Assembly (NCBI RefSeq): GCF_018332655.1
Contig: NZ_BOQL01000080.1
Coordinates: forward strand, 62,001 to 126,000
Length of the DNA stretch: 64,000 bases
Source of the DNA: Actinoplanes auranticolor
GTDB taxonomy: Bacteria > Actinomycetota > Actinomycetes > Mycobacteriales > Micromonosporaceae
Direction of reading: 5' to 3'
Shown here: in pieces, positions 30,169-40,108 of the stretch
How positions within the stretch are numbered: position 1 is the first letter of the stretch
How the letters are laid out: each line of letters begins with the position of its first letter
Notes under the pieces: model-generated
The model's input: only the letters and a program-made list of their open reading frames with translations
Databases searched by the model: none
What the model was told of the DNA's origin: nothing
Position numbers and translations under genes: made by a program

Positions 30169-31122
30169 TCAGACCGTCCGCTGGTAGATGTTGACCTCGT
30201 AGAGCGGCCGCATCCCGACCGCGCGGTAGAGCCGCGCGGCCTCGGTCGGGTTGGCCAGATCAACCCCCAGGCCGGCCGTCGTGCGCCCCTTGGCCGCATA
30301 AGCCGCGAACGCCCGGTGCAGCAGAGCCGCACCCACACCCCGCCGACGGTACGGCCGCAGCACCGCCAGCGACCGCACCCATCCGCCGTTGTCCTCGGCC
30401 CCGGAGTCGGAGGACTGCAGCACCCCGGCCCACTGGCCGTCGACCTCACCGACGAACCACTCGTCCCAGGCGACGCTGGCCTCGCCGGCGACCTGCTGCC
30501 GCCAGGTGTCGTATTCGGTGGCGTCGTGATCGCTGTCGCGGAACGCCTCCTCGACAGTGGCGTGGAACCGGCGCAGCTCGGCCTCGTCGTCGTGGCGCAG
30601 CGGCCGGACGGTGACACCTGGCGCCGGCGGCGGGACGGTGACCGGGCTCTCCTTCAGGGAGATGGTCATCCGCGCGTGCTGCTTGCGGAAGACGAAACCG
30701 GCGTCGGTCAGCGCCGAGATCCACCGCTGCTCGGTCGGGACCGCGCCCGCCCGGACCGTGTACGGGTCGTGACCGAACTCCCGGCCCCGCTCGACGACCC
30801 GGTCGAGGATCAGGGCCAGCAGCGGGCGCAGCGCGGGCACGCCACGCTCGGGCCACACGTACACCTCGATGAACTCGCGCGCGCCGCCCGAGGGGTTGTC
30901 CGGATACGCCCAACCGACGATTTCGCCTGCGGCATCCAGCGCCACCCAGCAGTCCCGGGCGGGGTCGGTGTGCGGCGCGGTCAGTGCCGCGCGCACCTCC
31001 TCGGCGGTGAAGTCCGGCTCACCGACCGCCGCGATATCACTCGCGTGGGCCATCCGGAGCAGCTCCGGCACGTCATCCAGCGTCGGCCGGCGGGTACGCC
31101 AGCCCTCGGGCAGTTCCGTCAC
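30169..31122 (-). CDS. Tandem GNAT acetyltransferase
   Basis: This 317-residue protein has two GNAT domains. The first (~1-150) is degenerate in its acetyl-CoA loop. The second (~160-315) has a clear pyrophosphate-binding loop (AVLRPYRRRGVGAALL) and NPTEAARLYRAVGM. Two-domain layout and size resemble mycothiol synthase MshD, but the characteristic MshD residues cannot be assigned with confidence, so the substrate stays open. The first domain's FIEVYVWPERG stretch is well kept. It is cytoplasmic. Confidence 0.78.
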   Translation of the reverse strand: MTELPEGWRTRRPTLDDVPELLRMAHASDIAAVGEPDFTAEEVRAALTAPHTDPARDCWVALDAAGEIVGWAYPDNPSGGAREFIEVYVWPERGVPALRPLLALILDRVVERGREFGHDPYTVRAGAVPTEQRWISALTDAGFVFRKQHARMTISLKESPVTVPPPAPGVTVRPLRHDDEAELRRFHATVEEAFRDSDHDATEYDTWRQQVAGEASVAWDEWFVGEVDGQWAGVLQSSDSGAEDNGGWVRSLAVLRPYRRRGVGAALLHRAFAAYAAKGRTTAGLGVDLANPTEAARLYRAVGMRPLYEVNIYQRTV

Positions 31123-31164
31123 CGGAGCATCTGAGCACAGCCGCGCGGCCCCACCAAGCGTTTT

Positions 31165-31902
31165 TCACCGGCTCAGCCGGTGCGACAGCGAGGTGAGCAG
31201 GCCGATCAGCTCGATCCGCTCGGCCCGGTCGAGGCACGCGTACGCCTGCCCGGCCAGCGAGTCCGACACCGACTCGGCCCACATCAGCCGCCGCACGATC
31301 GGCCCCGGCGACGGGTACGGCGGCTGCCAGCCGAACGCCACCGCGTCCGTCTCACCGTCGGGGCCCGCGATGATCGCCTCCAGCGGGGTGAGCCCGCTGG
31401 CCCGGACCGCCACCAGGTGCACGCCGAGCCGGTGCTCGTGCAGCAGGTGCAGCATCACCGCGGCCTGCGCCCCGGCCGAGGCGTCCGGCACCGGCATCGC
31501 CCGCCACGCCGCGAACAGCGTCAGGCCGGCGGCGTCCACGGCGTCCACCACGCGCTTGGCCAGCTCCAGCAGCCGGGCCAGCCGCGGGAAGCCGCCGAGC
31601 TCGTCCACTCCCCACCGGCACAGCTCGTGCAGGTGCCAGGTGGCCACCTCCACCGGCGGGGTCGTCTTGGCCGCGGCCTCCCAGCCGTCGGTCACCGCCT
31701 CGGGGGCGATGAAGCCGATCGCCGCGCCGACCGTCTCCGGGCGTACGTCGCCGAGCGCGCCGGCCCGGGCCGACACGTGGTACGCCCACCCGGACAACCC
31801 CATCAACCGCGCACGGCGCAGCGTCTGCGGGGACTCGGCGAACGCCCCGACGAGGTTGGCGAGTCCCGGCTTGGCGTTGGCGGCTGCCTGTTCGGGGGTC
31901 AC
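31165..31902 (-). CDS. SCO6745-family helical protein
   Basis: This 245-residue protein, mostly alpha-helical, has RRARLMGLSGWAYHVSARAGALGDV near the start, APEAVTDGWEAA and a C-terminal DRAERIELIGLL. It matches the actinobacterial SCO6745 family, sometimes called EvbL-like, with no proven activity. Its neighbours on the same strand are a coiled-coil protein and a metallo-hydrolase. The sequence shows no signal peptide or membrane helix. Confidence 0.65.
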   Translation of the reverse strand: MTPEQAAANAKPGLANLVGAFAESPQTLRRARLMGLSGWAYHVSARAGALGDVRPETVGAAIGFIAPEAVTDGWEAAAKTTPPVEVATWHLHELCRWGVDELGGFPRLARLLELAKRVVDAVDAAGLTLFAAWRAMPVPDASAGAQAAVMLHLLHEHRLGVHLVAVRASGLTPLEAIIAGPDGETDAVAFGWQPPYPSPGPIVRRLMWAESVSDSLAGQAYACLDRAERIELIGLLTSLSHRLSR

Positions 31903-31943
31903 CTGAGCGATTCTGCTCTCCCTGACCGGTTCGTGAAAATGGC

Positions 31944-32906
31944 CTATTGATCCGGTTCATCGGCGTCGAGGTCCTCGAGGGCCGCCTCGACGTCCCCGAC
32001 CTCACGCCGGGCAGCCGACGCGTCACGCTCCGCCGAACGCCGCGCGAGCTTGCGGCGGGACACCTCGGCCTGCGCCACGATCCGCTGTCGTTCCAGCTCA
32101 GCAAGCTGTTCCTCGATCTCGTCGACGGCGTGGGCGGCCTCCTGCTCGGCCGCCTCGGCGCGTTCCAGGCGGGTCCGCGTCTTCGCCTCGGCCGCCCGGG
32201 CGCTGGTCAGCCGGCGCTTCAGCTCACGGCGCCGCTCCGCGCGTTCCTGCCGGGCTTTCTCGGCCGCGCGGCGTTTGCGCTCCTCCAGCGCCGTGGGCCG
32301 CGCTGAGCGCTCGGGCTCCGCGGCGACAGCGAACGGGTTCGGCGGCGCCTCCTCGTCCTCGTCGTCCTCCTCCTGCTCGTCCGGCTCGTCGGCGGTGACC
32401 AGACGCAACCGTGGACGGGGGACCTCACCGAAACCCGCGTACGTGGCTGCTTTGACCAACCGTCCACTGCGTACCTGCTCGGCGATGTCGGGCTCGGCCA
32501 GGGCCGCGGTCAGCGTCGCCTCGACCTCGGCCATCGGCAGCTTCACCGAGCGCAACCCCGGGTCGTCCTCGACGGCGAGTTTCTGCGCGGCGTTGACCAG
32601 CGCGGACACCACCTGCCGGCGTTGCGTGGAGAGCTCGCGCAACTGCTCACCCTGCAGGCTGCGCTGGGCCGAGCGCAGCGCGGTGGACAGCTCCACCAGT
32701 TCGTCGATCAGCTCCGGGCGGCGCAGGGCGAGCAGATTGACCAGCCACGCCGCCACGGTCGGCTTGCGCAGCGCGGCCAGCCGCTTGGCGGTCTCCTTGT
32801 CGCCGGCCCGTTTCGCCTCGGCGATCGCGGCGGCCCGGCCCGCTACGAAACCGTCCGGCGGCGCCTCGTAGAGCGCCCGGATCACGTCCTCGGTGCTGGT
32901 CGGCAC
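31944..32906 (-). CDS. Coiled-coil protein with acidic centre
   Basis: This 320-residue protein falls in two parts. The N-terminal half (1-~165) is helical, with a KPTVAAWLVNLLALRRPEL core that is conserved in actinobacteria. An acidic linker follows (EEDDEDEE, ~180). The C-terminal half (~205-310) is a long Arg/Glu/Ala coiled coil. No catalytic motif is visible. Its ATG lies just upstream of the stop of the SCO6745-like gene's upstream neighbour, and it abuts the MBL-fold gene at 32908 on the same strand. Confidence 0.7.
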   Translation of the reverse strand: MPTSTEDVIRALYEAPPDGFVAGRAAAIAEAKRAGDKETAKRLAALRKPTVAAWLVNLLALRRPELIDELVELSTALRSAQRSLQGEQLRELSTQRRQVVSALVNAAQKLAVEDDPGLRSVKLPMAEVEATLTAALAEPDIAEQVRSGRLVKAATYAGFGEVPRPRLRLVTADEPDEQEEDDEDEEAPPNPFAVAAEPERSARPTALEERKRRAAEKARQERAERRRELKRRLTSARAAEAKTRTRLERAEAAEQEAAHAVDEIEEQLAELERQRIVAQAEVSRRKLARRSAERDASAARREVGDVEAALEDLDADEPDQ

Positions 32907-32907
32907 G

Positions 32908-33543
32908 TCAGTCCAGCGTCGTGCCGGGCGCGACCCGGGCGTAGCGGGTGCCGCCGAGACGTTCGAGGTGGCCGTCGGAGACCTGCGCGCCGGTCTCGGT
33001 GAGCAGGGAGTCGTGCAACGCGAACGCCCGGCCGGGCTGGACCGCCCGGACGAAGTCGATGGCCTCGCTGAGCTTGAGCCACGGCGCGTTGAGCGGCACG
33101 AACAGCGTGTCGACGTGCTCGTCGGGTACGGCGAACGAGTCGCCCGGGGTGTAGACCGAGCCGGTGTCGTCGGTGATCAGGAAGCCGAGGTTCACGATCC
33201 GGGGGATCTCGGGGTGGATCACGGCGTGCTGGCCGCCGTACGCCCGGACGGTGAAGCCCGCCGCGGTGAACTCGGTGCCCGCCTCGACCGCGGTGACCAC
33301 GTCGGCGAACGCGGTCAGCTTGGCGGACACGTCAGAGTGGGCGTAGACGCGCAGGTCGGGCCGCTGCGCCACGGTGTCGGCGAGCGCGTCGACGTCGAGA
33401 TGGTCGAAATGCTCATGGGTGATCAGCACGGCGTCGGCCCCGGTCAGTGCCGACCGCTCGCTGAACGCGCCCGGATCGACGACCAGGACGGCGCCGCCGC
33501 CCTCGACGCGTAGACAGGAATGCGTGAACTTCGTGACGCGCAC
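32908..33543 (-). CDS. MBL-fold metal-dependent hydrolase (UlaG-like)
   Basis: This 211-residue protein has metallo-beta-lactamase signatures: TKFTHSCLRVEGGG, VVDPGAF, THEHFDHLD (HxHxDH metal site), GGQHAVIHPE, PGDSF and LHDSLLT. The compact form without extra domains fits UlaG-like hydrolases. The substrate is unknown. GGAGGG lies seven bases before the start, so unlike many genes here it has a leadered start. It stands upstream of the coiled-coil gene and is probably co-transcribed with it. Confidence 0.85.
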   Translation of the reverse strand: MRVTKFTHSCLRVEGGGAVLVVDPGAFSERSALTGADAVLITHEHFDHLDVDALADTVAQRPDLRVYAHSDVSAKLTAFADVVTAVEAGTEFTAAGFTVRAYGGQHAVIHPEIPRIVNLGFLITDDTGSVYTPGDSFAVPDEHVDTLFVPLNAPWLKLSEAIDFVRAVQPGRAFALHDSLLTETGAQVSDGHLERLGGTRYARVAPGTTLD

Positions 33544-33652
33544 GTGAGCCCTCCGGTGCCGAATCGTGACCGCTCATCACGCAGTCTGCCGGAACCGGCT
33601 CCCGCGCGCCGCACGTCCCAGGGGGCAGACCTCAACGGGGAACGGAGTATCC

Positions 33653-34705
33653 ATGCATGCTCGACGAAGGATCACCGCGGCGCTCGGCGCTGCCGGACTG
33701 GCCGTGACACTGGCTCTCGCCGGATGCAGCGGCGACAGCTCGGACACCAACGCCTCGTCAGCCGGCAGCGCCCCCGACCTGGGCGCGCCGGCCGAGGCCC
33801 CCGCCGGCGGTGCGGCGGACACCGCCGAGCGCGCGCCGCAGGCCGCCGAGGGTGGCAAGGACCAGGCGGCCGAGGCACCGGACCTGCGCGTGGACCAGCG
33901 CTCGATCGTCTACACCGGCGCCATCACGGTCCGCGTCGAGGACGTGAACATCGCCGCCGCCCGGGCCGCCGGCATCGCCACCGGGGCCGGCGGCTTCATC
34001 AGCGGCGACAAGCGCAACAGCGGTTCCGGCTCCCAGGACGCCACCCTGGAGCTGCGCGTCCCGGCCGCCAAGTTCACCCCCGTGGTGGACCAGCTGGCCG
34101 GGCTCGGCAAGGAGGAGCAGCGCGGCATCAACACCGAGGACGTCACCGAGCAGACCATCGACCTGGACGCCCGGATCGCCACCCAGCAGGCCCGGGTGGA
34201 CAGCGGCCGCAAGCTGCTGGCCCAGGCCAAGTCCCTCAACGATCTGGTGATGCTGGAACGCGAGGTGGCCACCCGCGAGGCGGACCTGGCCTCCCTGCAG
34301 GCGAAGAAGCGCCGCCTGGCCGACCTCACCGCCCTGTCGACGATCACAGTGGTCCTGCTGGACCCCGACGCCGTGGCAGTCGAGGAGGAAGAGGGCGCAC
34401 CCGGCTTCCTGGCCGGTCTGCAGAACGGCTGGAACGGCCTGCTGGCATCACTGGGGGTCGTCCTGACCGTGCTGGGCTGGCTCCTGCCCTGGCTGATCGT
34501 CCTGGCCCTGCCGGCCTGGGGAATCCTCTGGCTCTACCGCCGCAACCGCGCCCGCCGCCCAGCCCTCACCCCACGGCCACAAGGCATGCCGGCCTACGCC
34601 ATGGCCGGCCCGCCACCGACCTACCCACCCCGCCCTCAGCCCCAGCAGCCGCCTTCAACCAGCAAGGACGCCCCTCCCGAGGGTGAGCAGAAGTCCGGGG
34701 AGTAA
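33653..34705 (+). CDS. DUF4349 lipoprotein
   Basis: ATG 33653 gives 350 residues. It has a signal sequence with lipobox LAGC (Cys25), an acidic low-complexity region (~30-75), a DUF4349-type domain with a central coiled coil (~130-240: VTEQTIDLDARIATQQARVDSG...), and a C-terminal membrane region (~258-294, possibly two helices) with a Pro-rich cytoplasmic tail. DUF4349 proteins in actinobacteria are membrane-bound and of unknown role, sometimes near envelope genes. An upstream frame extension to 33566 lacks a signal peptide at its start and is not used. Confidence 0.85.
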   Translation: MHARRRITAALGAAGLAVTLALAGCSGDSSDTNASSAGSAPDLGAPAEAPAGGAADTAERAPQAAEGGKDQAAEAPDLRVDQRSIVYTGAITVRVEDVNIAAARAAGIATGAGGFISGDKRNSGSGSQDATLELRVPAAKFTPVVDQLAGLGKEEQRGINTEDVTEQTIDLDARIATQQARVDSGRKLLAQAKSLNDLVMLEREVATREADLASLQAKKRRLADLTALSTITVVLLDPDAVAVEEEEGAPGFLAGLQNGWNGLLASLGVVLTVLGWLLPWLIVLALPAWGILWLYRRNRARRPALTPRPQGMPAYAMAGPPPTYPPRPQPQQPPSTSKDAPPEGEQKSGE

Positions 34706-34728
34706 GGCCAGAAAGCACGGACCTGGCA

Positions 34729-34778
34729 GGGTGAGGGTGGCCGCTCATGAGCCGCTGGGCGATTGGCCACCCTCGCCC
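34729..34778. terminator. Convergent terminator hairpin
   Basis: GGGTGAGGGTGGCC (34729-34742) pairs with GGCCACCCTCGCCC (34765-34778) with one G-U position. The loop holds the palindrome GCTCATGAGC. It lies between the lipoprotein and the convergent amidohydrolase and would stop transcription from both sides. Confidence 0.6.
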
Positions 34779-34836
34779 GGTCCCCGCGGGAGCGACGGTC
34801 AGTTATCCGCACGGACCGTGGCAATAAGGTTGGATC

Positions 34837-36096
34837 CTAAAAAGCGCCCGTCGACAAGGCCGCCAACGCTGTGTGGACCATCACCCGCACCCCGTAGCCG
34901 ATGCACTTCTCGTCGACGTCGAAGTTCGAGGTGTGCAGGTCGTACTTGACCTCGGAGCCCGGCGTCCCGGTGCCGAGCCGGATCATCGCGCCCGGGACGT
35001 TGTCCAGGTAGAAGGCGAAGTCCTCGCCGCCCATGCTGATCTCGGCCTCGACCACCCGGTCCGCGCCCAGGGCCGCACCCGCCGCGCCCGCGATCACCGC
35101 GGCGGCCATCCGGTCGTTGATCACCGGCGGGACGCCCCGGTTGTACTTGACCTCGACCTCGGCGCCGGTCGGGGCGACCACGTCGCGGATCAGCTTGGTG
35201 ATCAGTTCCGGTGCTTCGCGCCAGGCTTCGCGGTTGAGGATGCGGACCGTGCCGCGGACGTAACCCTCGCCGGGGATCGCGTTGAACGCCTCGCCGGCCT
35301 GCACCGCGCCCCACACCATGGAGACCCCGGCCCGGGGGTCGACGCGCCGGTCCAGCAGGGCGGGCACGTCGACGATGACCCGGCCCAGTGCGTGCACCAG
35401 GTCGGCGGTCAGGTGCGGGCGGGCGGTGTGCCCGCCGGGGCCGGAGAGGCGCACCTCGACGGTGTCGGCGGCCGCCGTGAACGGGCCCGAGCGGACTCCG
35501 ACCAGGCCGGCCGGCAGCTGCGGGTAGCAGTGCAGCGCGAAGATCCCGACGACGTCCTTGAGGGCGCCGGAGGCGATCACCTCGGGGGCGCCGGAGGGCA
35601 CGAACTCCTCCGCGGGCTGGAAGATCAGGCGGACCCGGCCGGGCAGTTCGCCCTGGTCGTTGAGCTGGGCCAGGGCGAGACCGAGGCCGAGCAGGACGGT
35701 GGTGTGCACGTCGTGGCCGCAGGCGTGGGCGACCTTCGCCACCGTCGAGCGGTACGGCACGTCCTTGGTGTCCTGCAACGGCAGGGCGTCGAGGTCCGCG
35801 CGGAAGGCGATCACCCGGTCGCCCTCGCCGATGTCGCAGATCAGGCCGTTGCCCCGGGGCAGCAGCTGCGGGGTGAGGCCGGCCACGGCCAGCTCACGCG
35901 CGATCAGGGCGGCGGTCTCGAACTCCGCGTTCGACGGCTCCGGGTGCGCGTGGATGTGCCGCCGGATGGCCACCAGCTCGGCGCCCCGGGCGGCCAGCCA
36001 GCGGTCCAGCTGGCCGGGCAGCGGGTCGGCGCCGGGCGGCGGCCCCGGGAAAGGAGCCTGCGGTGAGCTGTCGGGCACGGTCAATGCACTCGTCAC
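34837..36096 (-). CDS. M20 family amidohydrolase/aminoacylase
   Basis: GTG 36096 gives 419 residues. The frame stays open further upstream but has no good start. It has the M20D signature: RRHIHAHPEPSNAEFET, AFRADLDALPLQD (metal Asp), HACGHDVHTTVLLG (metal His), QPAEEFVPSGAPEVI (catalytic Glu pair) and SMGGEDFAFYLDNVPGAMIRLG (metal ligand). Such enzymes deacylate N-acyl amino acids or hippurate, with two metal ions. The natural substrate is unknown. The 190-base gap upstream is AT-richer and contains the palindrome AACCGGTT (36126-36133), a possible operator. Confidence 0.9.
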   Translation of the reverse strand: MTSALTVPDSSPQAPFPGPPPGADPLPGQLDRWLAARGAELVAIRRHIHAHPEPSNAEFETAALIARELAVAGLTPQLLPRGNGLICDIGEGDRVIAFRADLDALPLQDTKDVPYRSTVAKVAHACGHDVHTTVLLGLGLALAQLNDQGELPGRVRLIFQPAEEFVPSGAPEVIASGALKDVVGIFALHCYPQLPAGLVGVRSGPFTAAADTVEVRLSGPGGHTARPHLTADLVHALGRVIVDVPALLDRRVDPRAGVSMVWGAVQAGEAFNAIPGEGYVRGTVRILNREAWREAPELITKLIRDVVAPTGAEVEVKYNRGVPPVINDRMAAAVIAGAAGAALGADRVVEAEISMGGEDFAFYLDNVPGAMIRLGTGTPGSEVKYDLHTSNFDVDEKCIGYGVRVMVHTALAALSTGAF

Positions 36097-36286
36097 GTCG
36101 GATTCTCTATCGCTCTCGTCATTTGAACCGGTTTCCGCAACGCGCGAAAGCTTAGACCTGTTCCGGTGACGCTGTGCAACGCCATTCCCGTATTGATCGT
36201 CTCGCGCTGTGTTACCAATGCCCTGATAAGAGCGCTGTGCGGGCGCCATCTCCTCCAACGGATGACAATTACCGGAGGTGACGCAG

Positions 36287-37858
<1,572 letters not shown>

Positions 37859-37865
37859 AAGGGCG

Positions 37866-37871
37866 ATCCTA
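37866..37871 (-). promoter_or_regulatory. -10 element of a leaderless mutase transcript
   Basis: The complement reads TAGGAT, seven bases before GTG 37858. The rest of the divergent gap to 38108 holds a repeated TCCGAAAAG (37959-37967 and 38033-38041) but no gene. Confidence 0.55.
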
Positions 37872-38107
37872 AAGCAGCGTTAAGTCCGGAAGAGCCTTCA
37901 GTCCGTTCAAGGGTGGTGGCGGGGTGGTTGGACGGGGTAGGGGATTTTGCACTCAGCGTCCGAAAAGTTCCACCCTACGCGACAGGTCGGCTACCCACGG
38001 TCGAGTTCCCCAGAACACCCATCCAGCGACTTTCCGAAAAGGGGTGGGAACCGGCAAGATAGCGGAGTTGGCCGACAGCCCCCTACACCCCCTTCGGTGG
38101 CATCTTC

Positions 38108-40081
38108 GTGACTCAGATTCCGACGTGGAGCGGTGGCAACTCCGCCCCGACCAGCGGACGCGCAGCCCCGGGCACGCTCATCGGCGGGCGGTACACCCTC
38201 CGAGCCGCGGTCGGGCACGGAGGCATGGGCACCGTCTGGCGGGCAGCGGACACGCTGCTGCGCCGCGACGTGGCCATCAAGGAGGTCATCCTCCCGCCCG
38301 GCCTGGCCCCCAGCGACCGTGACTCGATGTACGAGCGCACCATGCGCGAGGCCCGCGCCGCGGCCGCCCTGCAGCACCCGGCGGTCGTGCAGGTCTACGA
38401 CGTGGTGCACGAGAACGGCCGGCCGTGGATCGTCATGGAGCTGCTGGAGGCGCGCAGCCTCGCCGACATGGTGATCGAGGACGGCCCGGTCAACCCGCGG
38501 GTGGTGGCCAAGATCGGCATCGCCCTGCTCGGCGCGCTCGAGGTGGCCCACGCGCACGGCGTGCTGCACCGCGACGTGAAGCCGGCCAACGTGCTGATCT
38601 GCACCGACGGCCGCTGCGTGCTCACCGACTTCGGCGTCGCCCGGATGCCCACCGACGTGCAGCTCACCACGCCCGGCATGGTGCTCGGCTCGCCGCACTT
38701 CATCTCGCCCGAGCGGGCCATGGGCAGCGACTTCGGGCCGCCCAGCGACCTGTTCTCGCTCGGCGTCACGCTCTACACCGCGATCGAGGGCCGGCCGCCG
38801 TTCGACAAGGGCGACCCGATCGAGACGATGCACGCCGTCGTCGAGGACCCGCCGACCCCGGCCGTGCGCGCCGGCTCGCTGACGCCGGTGCTGATGGGCC
38901 TGCTGGAGAAGGATCCGGCCCGCCGCTTCGACGTGCCGACCGCGCGCACGATGCTGCGCCAGCAGCTGGCCGGCCCGCTGGCCAGCAAGGCCCCGCCGCA
39001 CATGATGACGGACCCGTACTCGGTGGTCCCGGCGCAGCGGCCGCCGGCGGCCGAGACCCAGCCGATCCCGCCCGCCCAGCCCAAGCCGTCCGGCCAGATC
39101 GGCGGCCGGGCGATGCTCGCCCCCGGCGAGTCGCTGACCGGACGCCTGGCCGAGCTCAAGCAGGGCAGTGCCGGCGGCAGCGGTGGTGGCGGCCGGCGCC
39201 GCGCCGCCGAGCCCACCGCGGCCAGCGCGCCGACCGGCGCCTATCCGCCCCCGCCGCCGCCGATGGACAACAACCGGACCAGCGTTATCCCGCCATCCGG
39301 TGGCAGCTCGGAGAGCGACGAGACCAGTGTGCTGCCCCCGCGCCGGCAGTGGGACGGCGCCCGCGCGGCCCGCGACCCGCTGCCCGGCACGGTGGTGAGC
39401 AGCCCGGCGGCCAAGCGCCGCGCGATGATCGACAACACGGTCGCCACCGTGCGGCGGACGACCGACCGGGCCGTCACCACGGTGAAGGGCTGGCCACGCA
39501 ACACCCAGCTCGCCGCCGGTGGAGGCGCGCTGGCCGTGGTCCTGCTGCTGGTCCTGGTCGTCGCCCTGGGCGGCGACGAGGACCCGGGCACCCCGCCCAA
39601 CCAGCCGCCCCCGGCCAACCAGGTCGTCCCGGCCTCCTTCGCCACCCAGGACTACCGGGGTGACAAGGCCGTCACGGTCAAGGTGCCGAAGGCCTGGGAG
39701 CGCGCCGCGACCGGCAACTGGGTCGACTACATCGACCCCGAGGACAAGTCGACGAAGGTCCGGGTGCTGGTCGAGAAGGGTTCGATCGCACCCCGCAAGT
39801 TCGCCGAGACCACCGCGCCCGGCACGCTGAAGAAGTCCAAGGCCTGCCCGAAGCCGTTCAATCACCTGGGCACGACGGACGTCGAGATGTCCGGGCTGCC
39901 CGCTGCCCAGTTCGAGTACACCTGCGGCGAGGGCGACACGATGCGGCACGGGATCTGGCGGCAGACCACGACCGACGGCAAGATGTACTCCTTCTACCTC
40001 ACCACCACCGAGGCGAAGTTCGCCGACAGCAAGCAGTACTTCGACGAGATGGCGAAGACCTTCACCCTCAAGTCGAGCTGA
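38108..40081 (+). CDS. Receptor-type Ser/Thr protein kinase
   Basis: This 657-residue protein has a Hanks kinase domain at ~28-285 (GHGGMG 36-41, Lys58 in VAIKE, HRDVKPAN with Asp156, DFG at 174-176, GSPHFISPE). A Pro/Gly-rich cytoplasmic linker (~300-440) follows, then one membrane helix (~468-487) and a C-terminal external domain (~500-657) with two cysteines (ACPK, YTCGEG) that may pair. It lacks PASTA repeats. The plan matches the giant kinase at 5767, and both ectodomains start with a VPK-W-type strand, so they may sense related envelope cues. It is divergent from the mutase and upstream of the phosphomutase. Confidence 0.93.
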   Translation: MTQIPTWSGGNSAPTSGRAAPGTLIGGRYTLRAAVGHGGMGTVWRAADTLLRRDVAIKEVILPPGLAPSDRDSMYERTMREARAAAALQHPAVVQVYDVVHENGRPWIVMELLEARSLADMVIEDGPVNPRVVAKIGIALLGALEVAHAHGVLHRDVKPANVLICTDGRCVLTDFGVARMPTDVQLTTPGMVLGSPHFISPERAMGSDFGPPSDLFSLGVTLYTAIEGRPPFDKGDPIETMHAVVEDPPTPAVRAGSLTPVLMGLLEKDPARRFDVPTARTMLRQQLAGPLASKAPPHMMTDPYSVVPAQRPPAAETQPIPPAQPKPSGQIGGRAMLAPGESLTGRLAELKQGSAGGSGGGGRRRAAEPTAASAPTGAYPPPPPPMDNNRTSVIPPSGGSSESDETSVLPPRRQWDGARAARDPLPGTVVSSPAAKRRAMIDNTVATVRRTTDRAVTTVKGWPRNTQLAAGGGALAVVLLLVLVVALGGDEDPGTPPNQPPPANQVVPASFATQDYRGDKAVTVKVPKAWERAATGNWVDYIDPEDKSTKVRVLVEKGSIAPRKFAETTAPGTLKKSKACPKPFNHLGTTDVEMSGLPAAQFEYTCGEGDTMRHGIWRQTTTDGKMYSFYLTTTEAKFADSKQYFDEMAKTFTLKSS

Positions 40082-40096
40082 CCCGCCGGGCCGTGC

Positions 40097-40102
40097 TATC
40101 CA
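40097..40102 (+). promoter_or_regulatory. -10 element of the phosphomutase gene
   Basis: TATCCA, six bases before ATG 40109, in the 27-base gap after the kinase. It suggests an own leaderless transcript in addition to any read-through. Confidence 0.4.
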
Positions 40103-40108
40103 CTGAGC

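Noticed and set aside
36126..36133. AACCGGTT palindrome upstream of the amidohydrolase
   Set aside because: Eight bases are too short to call an operator without a second copy. It is mentioned only as a possibility in the gene entry.
37920..38050. Repeated TCCGAAAAG as regulator sites before kinase 38108
   Set aside because: Only two nine-base copies, without symmetry or overlap with a clear promoter. This could be chance.
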